Shown: positions 45,287-56,550 of the stretch, in pieces
Numbering within the stretch: position 1 is the stretch's first letter
How the letters are laid out: every line of letters begins with the position of its first letter
NCBI GenBank assembly: GCA_964036045.1
Contig: OZ038381.1
Location: forward strand, 62,001 to 126,000
Length of the DNA stretch: 64,000 bases
From: Eutreptiella sp. 'Long Island Sound 2002'
Lineage: Eukaryota > Euglenozoa > Euglenophyceae > Eutreptiales > Eutreptiaceae
Reading direction: 5' to 3'
Notes under the pieces: model-generated
Databases searched by the model: none
Seen by the model: the letters and a program-made list of their open reading frames with translations, nothing else
Told to the model about the DNA's origin: nothing
Position numbers and translations under genes: made by a program

Positions 45287-48233
45287 TGACGCGTTCCCGT
45301 GGGGGGGCCGGCCACGGGACGCTGCGCTGACACGCACAGGTGAGCAGGCAGGCAAGGCACTACGCTCACAAGGGCATCAATACGCTCGTGTCATGTGACA
45401 AAGCGTTTCAGAATCCTTGCCACTCTGCAAAGAGGGAACGAAAGTATGTACAGCAACACATCAGGATATGTACACATGGGGTTAAGACTGGACTGGGGTA
45501 AGGGCATCACAGGACCATAGACACTCAGTCCCAACTCATATCCCAATCCCAGGTCCGACCCTCTCAGTGGCTGATGGGGGCGGGGGCTCAAACACAACCC
45601 ATGCCCTGCTCAGTCCGGACCCTGAAACCCTGCCAATGGGAGAGGTGTCTCGCACAGCCACAGGCGAGTTCCTGGCAACCAATGGGCTCCAAGGCCAACC
45701 GACAGTGACTCCGCATGCTCCCTTAACGGCAGGTCCCAACTTCCCTCTGAGCCAGAGATATGGCCCCGCCATTATCACCCAGGAGTTGGTAGCTGAAAAT
45801 GGGCTGTTTCAGCCCAAACTGAAATTAACTCAAAGATCCCCAAAGTTGACCCCTCGTCCGGACCCGCCAGAGGTAGGGACGAGGCAACTGACCCTATGCC
45901 CTTCGAGTACGAACTCCCTGGAGCCCTCACCCAACCTGGTTCCCTCTGAAGTCCCGGCATCAGGGCAACACGGATGAGTCATGTGGGGTCATGATGCCAA
46001 AATCACCAAAATTGGCGTCATTCCCACGCGTGGCTCGCCCGGCCAAGGTAAGGCCAATGGCTCACAGGTTAGGAGGCAGGACCTAGGACTTCCATCTGAG
46101 TGCACAACTTGGATTTAGGTCTGGGTTCCCCATGGGCTTAGAGAAATGGGGCCGCCAATTGACCACACGGAAGGGGGAAATTGGGGTCCCAAAATTGGGT
46201 CATTTTGGCTGCCTGAAATGAGCCAAAATTCGGTGTGCTCCCAATAGTATATCTCCACGCCGGCTTGGAGATCGGATCCGCCATTCCATACGCGATCCAC
46301 CGGGAGTCCAACAGAGACTCACATGCCCTTGGCTCTCAAAGATCTCCATGCTACTTGGCGTGGTGACGATCTCAATTGGGCACACAAATGCAAAAATGGC
46401 AAAATTGCCCATACTCAATTTGGCCTAGCGCCTTAACGAAGGCGGCTCCGCTTCGCCCACGTGGTGTGTGGACCATGGGGACCATTACCCATAACACCCA
46501 TGTCATATATGGTCCATTGGTCCATGCGTCCGGCGTGCACGAGGGTTAGAACATAGTGCACGGCGGGCAGCAAAAGTGGAAAATTGCTCAAAATGGCCAA
46601 AAATGCGCACACTCATGGTTGGGGCAAATGAGGCACATGCCCGACTCGGACCGGAGTGTGCCATAGGATTGGTATCAAGTCATGTTGGTCCAACATATCT
46701 TTTGGGCGTCGCCCAACTCCTCCGGTATTGGGAATGGCAGGGTCGCCAAGTGAGCCCATGATTTGGGATAGTCCCAAATCGCCAACATGGCGGCCACGGT
46801 ACGCCAAGCCCAAGAGGGGTTATTCGCCGGGTTCAAGATATGTTGGGTACCGAAGTATGTGCCCTCATAACATACTTTGGTCATGATGTCAATTGAGCGC
46901 AACTTTGAGATACAAGGTCGCCACTTGACATCATGACGGGCCAAAAACGGCAAAATTGGCACAAAGACAAACCAAAGTGCCTTGAAAGGCGCACAATTAT
47001 ATTATAATATCTTTGGCTTGGATCGTGCAATCAACTAATCCTTCTAAACACAATGACTTGACACCATTGACCTTCGATCCCACATATGTGCTCCACTTGG
47101 AGCGCCTTGAAAGGTTACGAGCGCTACTTCCCAAGTGGACACATGAAAATATGGAAAATTGTAAAACACACACCCTGCTCCCAACGCATCGCTTCCGGAT
47201 CACCACACATGCTTCCCTTCACGAAGGTTAGGCTCGCAAATGACCGTAGGGAGTATGGAGAAGGGGCTTGCACAATATGAGGTCCATTGGCGGGCTTGGC
47301 TTGGAGTAATGGACCCGCCAAATGGGCACGCAACACAACACAAGGCACATACTCCATATTGCCTAAAAAGGTAGCTCCCACCACGATATGTCATGCCCCT
47401 CCAAGGGCATAACTTTGTGTCAATCGCTCATAGGAACTCAAGGAGAGTTCCTATGCAACACCAACACTTGCGCGCTACACTCGAAAGTTATCTTAACGCA
47501 CGCAATGTCATGGCCAAAGAGTTATAACGCGAACTCTACCCTCTTGACCATGATCCATTACACTAGCGCGCACGTGTGGAAACGCAAGGCATATAATGCT
47601 TCCTAAATTACGTCGGGAGTATTGTGAATACATCCCACGTTTCCTTATCGTCAATACTCGCAAGCGGCACGAGATATGACCTTCACAAGTGGCCTCACGA
47701 ATCAACTTTGTTTTGCCCATATCTTTAAGACAAATGGGGGGCAAGAGAAAAGGAAAGTTGATTCGTGTATAGGGAAGCACGTAGGTCCACTCGAAAGAGG
47801 TCAAATCAAGTGCGGGGATGTCGAAGTCGAAAATCCGATTTCGACATCCTGAAAAATTCGGATTAAGGTTGCGAGTATTAATTATGAAAATTGCGGAAGC
47901 ATCCATGCAGTTCCTGGCGACTTTGGAGCCTTCGTGACGGATAGCGTTAAAATTTCCATTATAAACAGTTAAACTGGCGGTTACGGTAAAGTCGCGATCC
48001 AACCGCCAGCAGTCAAAACAGTGAGTATCAGAACGGAAGCGTAAAAATTGACGGAAACAATATGAAAATAAAACCCTGTTGATTCCTGATATTCTGATAC
48101 ACAAATCTCCGCTGGCGGTGCATCGGTTGCCGATGCGGGGCTTCACGGCACGGAACACGCCGTACATGGGGTTAGTGGACCGGAGACCGGTTGTATGTTG
48201 TAACCTGGCCATGGGGTTCTGGGTACCGCTTCA
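45287..48233 (-). repeat. 5' LTR of element B (2,947 bp)
   Basis: Gap-free copy of 31097-34043, differing at scattered bases (roughly 1-2% by eye). TG...CA ends. An AT-rich run near 46996-47012 (TATTATAATATAATT on the - strand) is a possible promoter box, but this was not supported further. Confidence 0.95.
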
Positions 48234-49325
48234 CTAGAATCCTCTTGAGTTCGTACTTCCCCCCTTCGATGACCCGATCGGACAAAAATTTCGAAGTCCA
48301 AAAAAGGGGTTTAACCCGATCCTTGGGGGAGGGGATCTCTCTCTTGAGGCGATCGCCCGAAACGTCAATTTCCCTGCTGACATCCACACGAATCCTCCAC
48401 CTGTTCTCACCTAGACGCGCTGTAACAGCGAATGGCCCCTCCCACAAGGGAAGAAGCTTATCATCTCCGTCCAGGGTGGTTTCGGATTTTCGAAGCCAAA
48501 CTCGATCATCGACTTCAAAATTGTGGGGGTTTTTTCGGCCTTGATTCTGGACCCAAAGCCAGTCAGCTTGATGCTTATCAATTAATTTCGAGACAGTTTT
48601 TTCTGCTCGTTGGATTTCGTCCAAAAACAACGAAGCATCTTTACAAGGGCGAGGATTATTCAACGGCATGTTCCACCAACACTTCTTTCGTCCAAAGACA
48701 ATTTCATTTGGAGAAAGGCCATGGCACAAAGGCGTGTTGTGGTAACGGCGAAGCAATGCGAAGAGAACTTCAAGCCAATGGAAGTTCTTCTCACTGGCGA
48801 GCTCCTTACGAAGCATATTAATTATAGAGCGGCCGGCTCTTTCGCCAGGCAGCGCTCGATGTGAGTGGATTTCACATCTGAGGTGGTGGATTCCAAGGCG
48901 AGCACATAATTCCTTCCACCATTCGGAGGTGTACTCTTTGCCTGAGTCCCCAACCACCTCGGATGGGACGTCCCAACCTCCCATCCAGGTCTGCGCGCAC
49001 CATTTGGCGGCAGCCTTGCCAGTCATCGACTCGATGTTACAAGGCAACACCTGAATGTAGCCGGAATGACGGCACTGAATAAGGAGCACACCATTGACCT
49101 TTTTATTAGTACAATGGCACTCTTCGTCATCGAGTTCACCGAGATAGAAGAAATCACTGGTGACTCTGTTAAAGAGGCGCTCCGGAATAGGATGTGGCCT
49201 CGGATGGCCGTGCTTCTTCGCGCTGGGTGGCGTCGCGACAGCACATTGGGCGCATCCGGCGGCTACTTTCATGCAATGAGTATATAGCCTTGAGCCGAAC
49301 AACCTATGTTTAATCATCGAACATA
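48234..49325 (-). pseudogene. Element A pol, integrase part
   Basis: An open frame with the end of the integrase zinc finger (THCMK, GCAQC), the catalytic core (VTSDFFYLG; GDSGKEYTSEW; LPGERAGR) and the integrase C-terminal region, ending at KYELKRI just before the chromodomain. The residue before the second catalytic Asp is Gly where C has Thr. It is cut on the right by the LTR of C and on the left by B, so A cannot be expressed as a whole. Confidence 0.92.
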
Positions 49326-49858
49326 TGTAAGTGCGGCTAACCCCCATCTGCTCAGATTTTCACTGATCTAACCCAGATTGACTACATTTTGGTCATTTTC
49401 TTTGCTTCGGCGGAATCGCCGCCTCGCGGCTCAGTCTCAGGATCAGACCTATATATTTCTGATATGCCGGATCTGATTCCGTGGTCCATTCTCCGTAAAT
49501 CCGCCGCGTTCCGATCATTTGCCTGGAATCGCCATTTGCCGCTGACGCGCGCTCGCGGGCCAGATCGGCCAAATATTTTTCACAATCGGATTTATATAAA
49601 TCTTTTCAGATAGATATGGACACTCAGATGTGCATAGTAAAATCCGCATCAATTTTCTTCATAGACTGGGATTTTCTGCCGGATAACACTCAACATGGAT
49701 CTTGCTTCCGTTGTTGCTGCTCTCGCCTCCGTTGGTGTCCGAGTCTCCGGTTCTACCCCCAATAGCAGCGTTCAGGTCGACTCCTCGCGTGCCTGCCCCA
49801 CTGGTCTTGCCGGCCCCGAGCCCTCCGGCACCATCAACGACCCAGGGCAGCACTTTCA
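49326..49858 (+). repeat. 5' LTR of element C (533 bp)
   Basis: TGTAAGTGCGGCTAACC at the start and CACTTTCA at the end, followed at once by a tRNA primer-binding site. It holds a TATA-like box and, downstream of it, an ATG that opens the gag frame. Confidence 0.95.
49591..49600 (+). promoter_or_regulatory. TATA-like box in the element C LTR
   Basis: TTTATATAAA, about 95 bp before the putative gag ATG at 49695 and repeated at the same place in the 3' LTR. A start about 30 bp downstream would make the transcript begin inside the LTR, upstream of the ATG. Confidence 0.55.
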
Positions 49859-50990
49859 TGGTAGCAGAGGCTACCTGAATGTTGTTCCTTTGGTGTCCCA
49901 ACCACAGCCCACTCCCCAGTACGGCCCCGTAGACCCCGCCGCTTCCGGAGAAGTAACGATTACGTTGCCCTGGTGCTGTGCGAACGAGGCCTTGAGAGGA
50001 ATGCCTTGCGCAAGCCCAAGCTGCCCAAGAAGGGCACAAATCAGCAGCTGTGGAGACCCAAATTACCATCCCAATCCCAGTCGAAATTGGCCATCAAGCA
50101 GCTGGAATCTGCCAGCCTACGCCGATGGCAACGCTCCGGTGGAGCTTACGGACCTGGCAGGTACCAATACTCCTTACCAATGTCCACATTTTGAGACCAT
50201 CGACGCCGATCTGAACGACATTGAGATGGGTGGTCCAGGTGAGGTACCTAGCTATAATCGACCAGCCTCTTGGGCACAATGGGACGACCATTTGTCTTCA
50301 GAAGTGACCCGTAACCTTGAGGCGCTTGAGGCCCTTTGTCTATTAGCCACGTCTAAGCTGATAGGACAAGAAAGAATCGCCTCTGATTTTTTAATGGAAT
50401 ATGTTTTCCTTCTTCAAGAAGAAATTAATACCAGGATGTGGTGGCGTTCTCAAGAAGATGACTCTTTTGCCATTTTTTTGCAGATCTGGGAGGCAAGCCC
50501 CTTCCCGAAGGAGAAGACCAAGGCACCTGTTGCCGGGCCCTCCGCCCCTCATCCCCCTGTTTCCATCCGCGATGATCTAGCCGCCGCGGTTGAGGAAGGA
50601 AGTTTAGAGGCGGCCAGGCAGGCAAGCCTGGAAATTAGGGCTGAAGGAGCTCCCCAAGTGGACTCCTGGCTGCGGACCACCGAGATCAGCGGTCCGACAG
50701 TCTGCTCAGGCCCTTCAGGACACGGTATGTACTGTCCTGCCGACTGCTCTTGCAGATTCCAGCGAGATTCTGAGCTCCAATTGCTCAAAGATCAAATGCA
50801 ACTCATCATTCAAACGCTGGGAATAAAAGATCTTTTCAAGACGCACATGCGGTCTGAGGGCGCATCATCGGTGGAACAAACAACAGAGCCGTCGGAGGAG
50901 GCGACAGAAACTTTTTCAATTGCTGACCACTGCAAGGATCAGCAGGACCAAGCTAAAGGAAAGGGTAACAATCTCTCGTTCTCAGAGTAG
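49695..50990 (+). CDS. gag: Element C Gag, N-terminal frame starting in the LTR
   Basis: Starts at an ATG in the R/U5 part of the LTR, in good Kozak context (A at -3, G at +4), and reads through the primer-binding site without a stop. It gives 431 residues: a Ser/Pro-rich start, then a region with helices (LEALCLLATSKLIGQERIA) and an acidic Ser/Thr-rich end. It stops at TAG (50988-50990). The next Gag part continues in the +1 frame, open from 50827, so the two overlap by about 164 bp. The shift may be a programmed frameshift, a mutation or a sequence error. No known domain was seen in this part. Confidence 0.7.
   Translation: MDLASVVAALASVGVRVSGSTPNSSVQVDSSRACPTGLAGPEPSGTINDPGQHFHGSRGYLNVVPLVSQPQPTPQYGPVDPAASGEVTITLPWCCANEALRGMPCASPSCPRRAQISSCGDPNYHPNPSRNWPSSSWNLPAYADGNAPVELTDLAGTNTPYQCPHFETIDADLNDIEMGGPGEVPSYNRPASWAQWDDHLSSEVTRNLEALEALCLLATSKLIGQERIASDFLMEYVFLLQEEINTRMWWRSQEDDSFAIFLQIWEASPFPKEKTKAPVAGPSAPHPPVSIRDDLAAAVEEGSLEAARQASLEIRAEGAPQVDSWLRTTEISGPTVCSGPSGHGMYCPADCSCRFQRDSELQLLKDQMQLIIQTLGIKDLFKTHMRSEGASSVEQTTEPSEEATETFSIADHCKDQQDQAKGKGNNLSFSE
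49859..49870 (+). other. Primer-binding site (initiator tRNA-Met type)
   Basis: TGGTAGCAGAGG directly after the LTR end CA. It is complementary to a tRNA ending CCTCTGCTACCA, the 3' end of initiator tRNA-Met in many eukaryotes. This fixes the LTR boundary and the direction of the element. Confidence 0.9.
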
Positions 50991-52296
50991 GACGGCGAAG
51001 GCTAGGACTGAGGCTCAGAATGCCAAGCGAACTGCCTCCCGTACTGCCCCTCCTGCTGCTGATTCCAATGCCTTAGCCCAGCTGTTGCTCGCCCAGACCC
51101 TCGCCGGAGCTGGTGTGGCGAATGATGCCGCCAAGGTGTCTGCCATTACGGCCGGTGTTGGGCTGGATTCGCTTCTTAATCCTACTTCATTGCGACTTCG
51201 TCAGGTTGCCAAGCAACCGAAGTATAATGGAAACCCCAGACGTTGGCCTCAGTTCCAACGGGAATTTAAATTGTGGGTTAAGACTCAAAAACTCCAAGAT
51301 GATCAGTTCCTGATGGCCCTCTTGGACTGCCTTGAGGGAGCGCCGGCCAACACTTGGCTCAGGACCTGGAGTGATCGTGAGGATACAAGTTCCCCCCTTA
51401 CCTTTGATGAGGTGTGGGAACAGTTGGAGGTACGTGGATCCCGGCTGCCAGAGGACCATTACCACCAGATGTTAAAGAATTTTCCTTCATTCTCGCGATT
51501 AATCTTGCACGAAGTGCAAGACAAGAGACAGCGCTTCTGGAACTTAGTGGAAGAAGCTGAGCATTCAGGCGAAAAATTTTCTAGTGCCGAGCTGAAAAAT
51601 TTGATTTTTGACAAGATCCCCTCAGAAACTGCCGCCACCCTTCGGAATAAACAGTCCGAAGAAAAGGTCAAGACCTGGTGGGCGGAGGTCGAAGGCTTCG
51701 ATGCCTCGGCCAACAGGTTTTCCGTCAGGGAAGCACTTCAAAAGTGTTCCCCCACGTCGTTTACCAAGGTGAAATTCACTGAAAACATGCGGAAAATCAA
51801 GTTTAATGAACACGAGGATCGGGACTTGTTTGTCCAAGTCCTCAATAGGGGAGTAAGTTTCCATGGCCATCGCCTGAAGGCCAAGAACTGGGTTTTTTCG
51901 TTCACCCCGAAGGAATTGTGGGAAGAGGTTGAGCGTCTCGCCGACGCCGCCAATCAGAATTTCCATGAGGGTCTTGGGGGAAACAAGAATACCCAGCAAA
52001 ACACCCAAAATGGGGCCCAAAAGGGCAACAAAAAGGTGAATGACACCCGGAATGTTCAGGATCACTGTAGCATCTGCCTTCTTTTAGGTTCTACGAACCG
52101 AGCTAAGACGCATTCTACTGGTAATCACCGATGGTCCCCTTACGATCACAAGGTGATTGGTGAAAATATCAGTAATCCGCAGAATTCAGACAGGAATGAC
52201 AGACAGGTGCATTGTGGGAAGGCTGGAAAAGGGAATCCGACCCCCTCCGGTGGAAACAAAAATACCGGAGGCCCTGGCGGGTCCCAAGGCAAATGA
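50827..52296 (+). CDS. gag: Element C Gag, capsid and nucleocapsid-like part
   Basis: The frame is open from 50827; there is no ATG near its start, so it needs a frame change from the upstream Gag frame. It contains a capsid-like region of the Ty3 Gag type (PKYNGNPRRWPQFQREFKLW, then a run of helices), a Cys/His cluster that may be a zinc knuckle (CSICLLLGSTNRAKTHSTGNH, in part), and a Gly/Asn/Ser-rich tail. It ends at TGA (52294-52296). The same frame stays open after the stop with the same Gly/Asn-rich bias, so Gag and protease were probably one frame originally. Confidence 0.8.
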   Translation, partial: KIFSRRTCGLRAHHRWNKQQSRRRRRQKLFQLLTTARISRTKLKERVTISRSQSRTAKARTEAQNAKRTASRTAPPAADSNALAQLLLAQTLAGAGVANDAAKVSAITAGVGLDSLLNPTSLRLRQVAKQPKYNGNPRRWPQFQREFKLWVKTQKLQDDQFLMALLDCLEGAPANTWLRTWSDREDTSSPLTFDEVWEQLEVRGSRLPEDHYHQMLKNFPSFSRLILHEVQDKRQRFWNLVEEAEHSGEKFSSAELKNLIFDKIPSETAATLRNKQSEEKVKTWWAEVEGFDASANRFSVREALQKCSPTSFTKVKFTENMRKIKFNEHEDRDLFVQVLNRGVSFHGHRLKAKNWVFSFTPKELWEEVERLADAANQNFHEGLGGNKNTQQNTQNGAQKGNKKVNDTRNVQDHCSICLLLGSTNRAKTHSTGNHRWSPYDHKVIGENISNPQNSDRNDRQVHCGKAGKGNPTPSGGNKNTGGPGGSQGK

Positions 52297-53073
52297 AATT
52301 GGACTCCATCCGGCTCCGGTGGGCAGCCGAACGGCCAGACAAATCCCAATAGCAACGCCGGAGGCGGAAATCGAAATCCAGGCGAAACCCCTCAATCCGG
52401 TACAAACAAGGGAAATGCTCCAGGATCCCAGGGTAAAGGTAAGGGAAATCCTTCTGGGACCCCTTTCTCTGGTAAGGGCAGAGGGCGTGGCGACGGTGGA
52501 GGTCCATCATCCGGCGGCCGTGGCCGTGGACGTGGAAAGGGCAACCATCGTGTGGATCAGGTCTCAGGTGCAGATCAGGTGTCCGATGTGGATCGAGATT
52601 ACGTTGAAAATGCCTTGAATCCAGCAGATGATCCGTTCCAAGATGAGTGGGTCGACGAATCAGGGTGTGTTCACAATGTTAACGCAGTCACTGGAGGTCA
52701 GAACGCCCAGGGGAGCCACGAAAATCGCCCCTCCCCAGGCGATTTCAGGCATGATCCCCAGATTCCATCTCGACCACTACTTGATGTAGGGTCGCTTGTC
52801 TCCTCTCCCCTGGATCCGGCAGCGGATCCTTCTGTTGTAGTGGACGAGGTTGGTGTACAGTCCAAGCACGGGGCCCGTCAGTTTGTCACAAAGCTGTGGG
52901 TCTCTGATTGCAAGGGAATTTTCCACCTCGCCACTTGTTTGTGTGACAATGGATCAGAGGTAAATCTCCAATCCAATTCTTTCTTACCCGACGACTGCGT
53001 GTTTGAGTCGCCTCATCCTGTTACCCTCGAGGGAGTTTCTGGACATTCTCTCGCAGGTGGGCAACGCGGTTGA
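52297..53073 (+). pseudogene. Element C protease region, broken by UGA
   Basis: In frame with Gag across the UGA at 52294. It starts with a Gly/Arg-rich linker (GGRGRGRG) and contains the aspartic protease active-site region, here CDNGSEVNL near 52950 instead of the usual D-T/S-G. The frame hits TGA at 53071-53073, and the typical C-terminal protease motif (YDLYLGHPWL, 53174-53203) lies after this stop in the same frame. The stop is therefore inside the protease domain and should inactivate it. The Asn in the DNG motif is also unusual. Confidence 0.75.
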
Positions 53074-56000
53074 TATATATCAACTCATTTGGTCGCTCAA
53101 GACCTTTGGGAAGAAGGTAATGTGGAGGAAGTTGTCCTTAAGGATGACTACTTCTATCGTGCCGACACAAAGTATGACCTTTACTTGGGCCATCCTTGGC
53201 TTCGCAAGAACAGGGTAGCGCCCGTAGGTCATCGGCGTTGTTTTTTGCTGGAGTCAGGTCCCTTGGAGCGTCCTGAATTTCGTTTTTTGCACGCAGGGTT
53301 TAAAAGTGCAGAAGAATTTTTGAAGCAAAAGGTTACACCAAAATTTGGCGAAGATGTCACCATTGCAGAGGTGAATGGGAGTGCCGATTACTCCCGAGAG
53401 TTAGAATGTCTTCGTAGGGACTCCCAGCCACGACGCCCTTCGCGCTGGCACTCTTCATCCTACAGAGCTGTCGACAAATGGCGCGATTCAATTTGTGAAT
53501 ATTTTTATGAACACCATTCCTTTTGGCCACAGTATGATGCCTTTGCTAACCGCGAGAACAAGCGCTTTGACAAGCATTTTCGCGACGCTTGGACCCATAA
53601 ATGGGACAAGAAGTTATGGATTAATCCTCCGTTTCACTTAATCCAGCAGGTCATCCACAAAATCAAGCAAGATAAAACCCAGGCGATTTTGGTTGTGCCC
53701 TTGTGGGACGACAAGCCTTGGTTTCAGGAATTACAAGACATTTGTGTAGATTACATCGAACTTCCCTGGAAGATTAAGCTGTATGCCAGGGACGACACAG
53801 GTCCCCTGCCACAGCGGTCCTGGAGTTCGCTTGCATTCCTGGTGGATGGAAAGCTTTCTGACTCTAATTCTGCTGATTCTGGTACTGATTCCTGTGTTGG
53901 GTCTGAATCTGAGGTTGAGCGTGGTACTGATGATGAATCTATTTTTTCTGATTTTTGTCCGTCAGATACCCAAGGTGATCCAACGTCAAATGGATCCGCC
54001 TCGTCTCCCTCTTCCCCAATACGATCGACATCGAAAAGAATCTTCAGTGCACGGGCGAAGAAAAATTTTAAATCGCGCCGCAAATTCAGAGTTTTTTATG
54101 AAAAACCCCATGTGGAAGCTTTCATAGATCCTTTCGAGGAGCTGGATCGCGAAGATAATCTCTGGAATGTTGACACTCGACCCACCTATCTTCAAGAGGC
54201 AGTTGATACGGACCTGTTTAGGGACATCCGTAAGAAGATTCTTCCTGCCAAGGCCGAAGAAGTCGCCAAAGTTTTTTCGACAGTAATTCCTGGCGATCAG
54301 GTGGACACTGAGTTGTGTTCCAAGACAAGAGAAAAGATTTTTGAGGAACGGAAGGACACAACCCTTTCGGGGAAGTTGATCAAAGACCCCCCTGTCCGTG
54401 GGCAGTTCGGTGAAGCCTTCATCGAGCTTCGTGAAGGGTACAAAGCGAAGAAACAGCGCCCTTATGAGAACCATGGACACAAACATGAGATACTCAGAAA
54501 AATCATCGAGAGAAATCTCAGGGAATTTGGTTGGCTTGAGGGTTGTATGACCAGCGAATGGTGCTGTGCACCCTTCACAGTCCCGAAGCCGCCGCCTGCA
54601 GACCAGAACACTATTGATGGTTGGCGAATGGTTGTTGATTTTCGCAATCTCAATGCCGAAACCAAGGCGGATTCACACCCCCTGCCCCTCATTGAGGAGG
54701 AAATCGTCAAGAGGGCAAGAGTTCGTTTGTTTTCTGTGCTGGATCTCCGTCACGGCTTTCACCAAATGCCGTTGAGGAAGGACAGCCGACCTCTCACCTG
54801 TATGTGCACGCCATGTGGCCCAGTCCAGTGGACGGTCATGCCCATGGGCCTGAAGAACGCCCCTTCGTTTTTTCAAAGAATGATGGAGGATGTGCTGTTT
54901 ACAGCTCATCCTGAGCTTCGTGCCTTCGTGAGTGTGTACATAGATGATATAATCATCGCGACAGAGGGGGAGGGACTGACCGAAGCCGAGCTGGTGGCCC
55001 TACATGAAAAGCAGCTGAACCAGGTTTTGGACATTCTTGATGCCAATCAGCTGATTTGTGGGCCAAAGAAGGGAAAATTATTTTTAAAATCAGTCGAATT
55101 TTGTGGTTCTCTCCTAGAGAATGGCACCCGACGACCCAGTCCAGGAAAGCTCGTCGCTATTCAGAAGTGGAAGCGCCCTGAGACGATCACGGAGTTGAGA
55201 GGATTCCTGGGTTGTTGCAATTTTTACCACACTTTTGTGCCGAATTATGCCAAATTTGCTGCCCCCCTCACTGAATTATTGAAGGTAGGGAGAGATGCAG
55301 GCAAGGCAGGTTCAAAGGTACGTGTCAAGTGGACTGACGAGTGCGAGGAGGCCTTCCATCACTTGAAGGCGGCCCTCTGCGAAGTCGCCACGTTGCATGT
55401 GCCGCAATTCGACCGACCCTTCTACATAAGAACCGACGCTTCTAGGTACGCGATCGGAGCTGTTCTTGAACAGGTTGATGAAGCCACCGGCGATCATTAC
55501 CCTCTTGCATTTTGGTCTCGGAAGCTAGCCCCACGCCAAATGCAATGGTCGCCGCGTGAGCAAGAAACCTACGCCATCATCTGTGCTTTAAAAAAGTACC
55601 AATCGTGGGTTGGCACCAATCGAGTCGAGGTCCTGACGGATCATCGATCTCTGGAGTATTGGGCCACTGAACACATTGATACTGTCGCGAGCCCAGCTGG
55701 CCGACGGGCCAGATGGCACGAATTTCTCAGTCTGTTTGACCTCCATGTGTCGTATTTGCCTGGAAAACACAACACGGTAGCGGATGCTCTGAGCCGATGG
55801 GCTTACCCCGCTTCAGAGGGGCTGCAAAGTACCAACATCCATGGTACGGAGCAGGACCGCCATGTCATAATCGAGTGGGATCAAGAGGAAAAAAAGCTCA
55901 TTCGACGTGCATGCATGCAATGCGCTGTTAAACAGCACGCATTACCGTGCCATGACATCACGGCCTTTTCAGATCCGGCGCATCCTCATGAGATCTGCAC

Positions 56001-56550
56001 CAAAACACTGAAAGTCGTGGAGAAAGTCACCGATCCCTCCTCAGGGAGTGTGAAACGGTTTGACTATACCCGCCGAGTAAGTCGATTTCGGTTGATCCAG
56101 GGCATTAAGCGTCGAGATCCGGCGAAAACTCCACCCCTGCCAAAAGATTCCCTTATCATCCGTGACTGGACGTCCGATTATCTGCAGGATCCCATGTTTA
56201 AAGAGGTCTTTGGAAATCTCAAATCCAAAGATGCTCACGAGGATGGGATTTTTTCTCAGTATTCGTTGGATGGGGGGAAGCTGTGGATGGAGGGTAAATT
56301 GTGCGTACCAGACGCCCTGGCCCCCCGAGTGTTAAACTGGTGGCATAAATGGGAGTCCCCCCACGCACATGGCCGTCGATTATGGTCGATGATTAAACAT
56401 AGGTTGTTTGGCTCACGGCTATATACTCATTGCATGAAAGTAGGCGCCGGATGTGCCCAATGTGCTGTCTCGACGCCCCCCAGCGCGAAGAAGCACTGCA
56501 GAGGTGAATGGGAGTGCCGATTACTCCCGAGAGTTAGAATGTCTTCGTAG
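53074..56550 (+). pseudogene. pol: Element C pol, first copy (MT-like, RT, RNase H, truncated IN)
   Basis: Continues in frame after the UGA at 53071. It has the protease end (LGHPWL); a Dam-methyltransferase-like domain at 53461-53862 with DAFANRENKRF and LWINPPF (NPPF at 53623-53634); a Ser/Asp-rich acidic linker (53850-54000); reverse transcriptase with VVDF at 54631-54642 and active site YIDD at 54937-54948; RNase H with RTDAS (Asp at 55435), REQETYAI and TDHRSL; and the integrase zinc finger. The frame then runs into the second copy of the 3,133-bp duplication out of phase and ends at TAG (56548-56550). It lacks the integrase core and chromodomain. Confidence 0.92.

Larger units (their letters stand above)
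31097..48233 (-). mobile_element. Ty3/gypsy chromovirus element B (17.1 kb, apparently intact)
   Basis: A full-length LTR retrotransposon on the - strand: 5' LTR 45287-48233, leader, gag, pol, polypurine tract, 3' LTR 31097-34043. The LTRs align without gaps over 2,947 bp with few differences. It interrupts pol of element A; flanks CTAA (31093-31096) and CTAG (48234-48237) fit a 4-bp target-site duplication with one change, and removing B restores A's exact spacing relative to C. Gag and Pol frames are long and uninterrupted except for one in-frame UAG between them. It is the most likely active element in the window. Confidence 0.95.

Noticed and set aside
52294-53073. UGA read as tryptophan (altered genetic code)
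   Set aside because: UGA ends the intact Pol of element B and the Pol of element C, so it works as a stop here.
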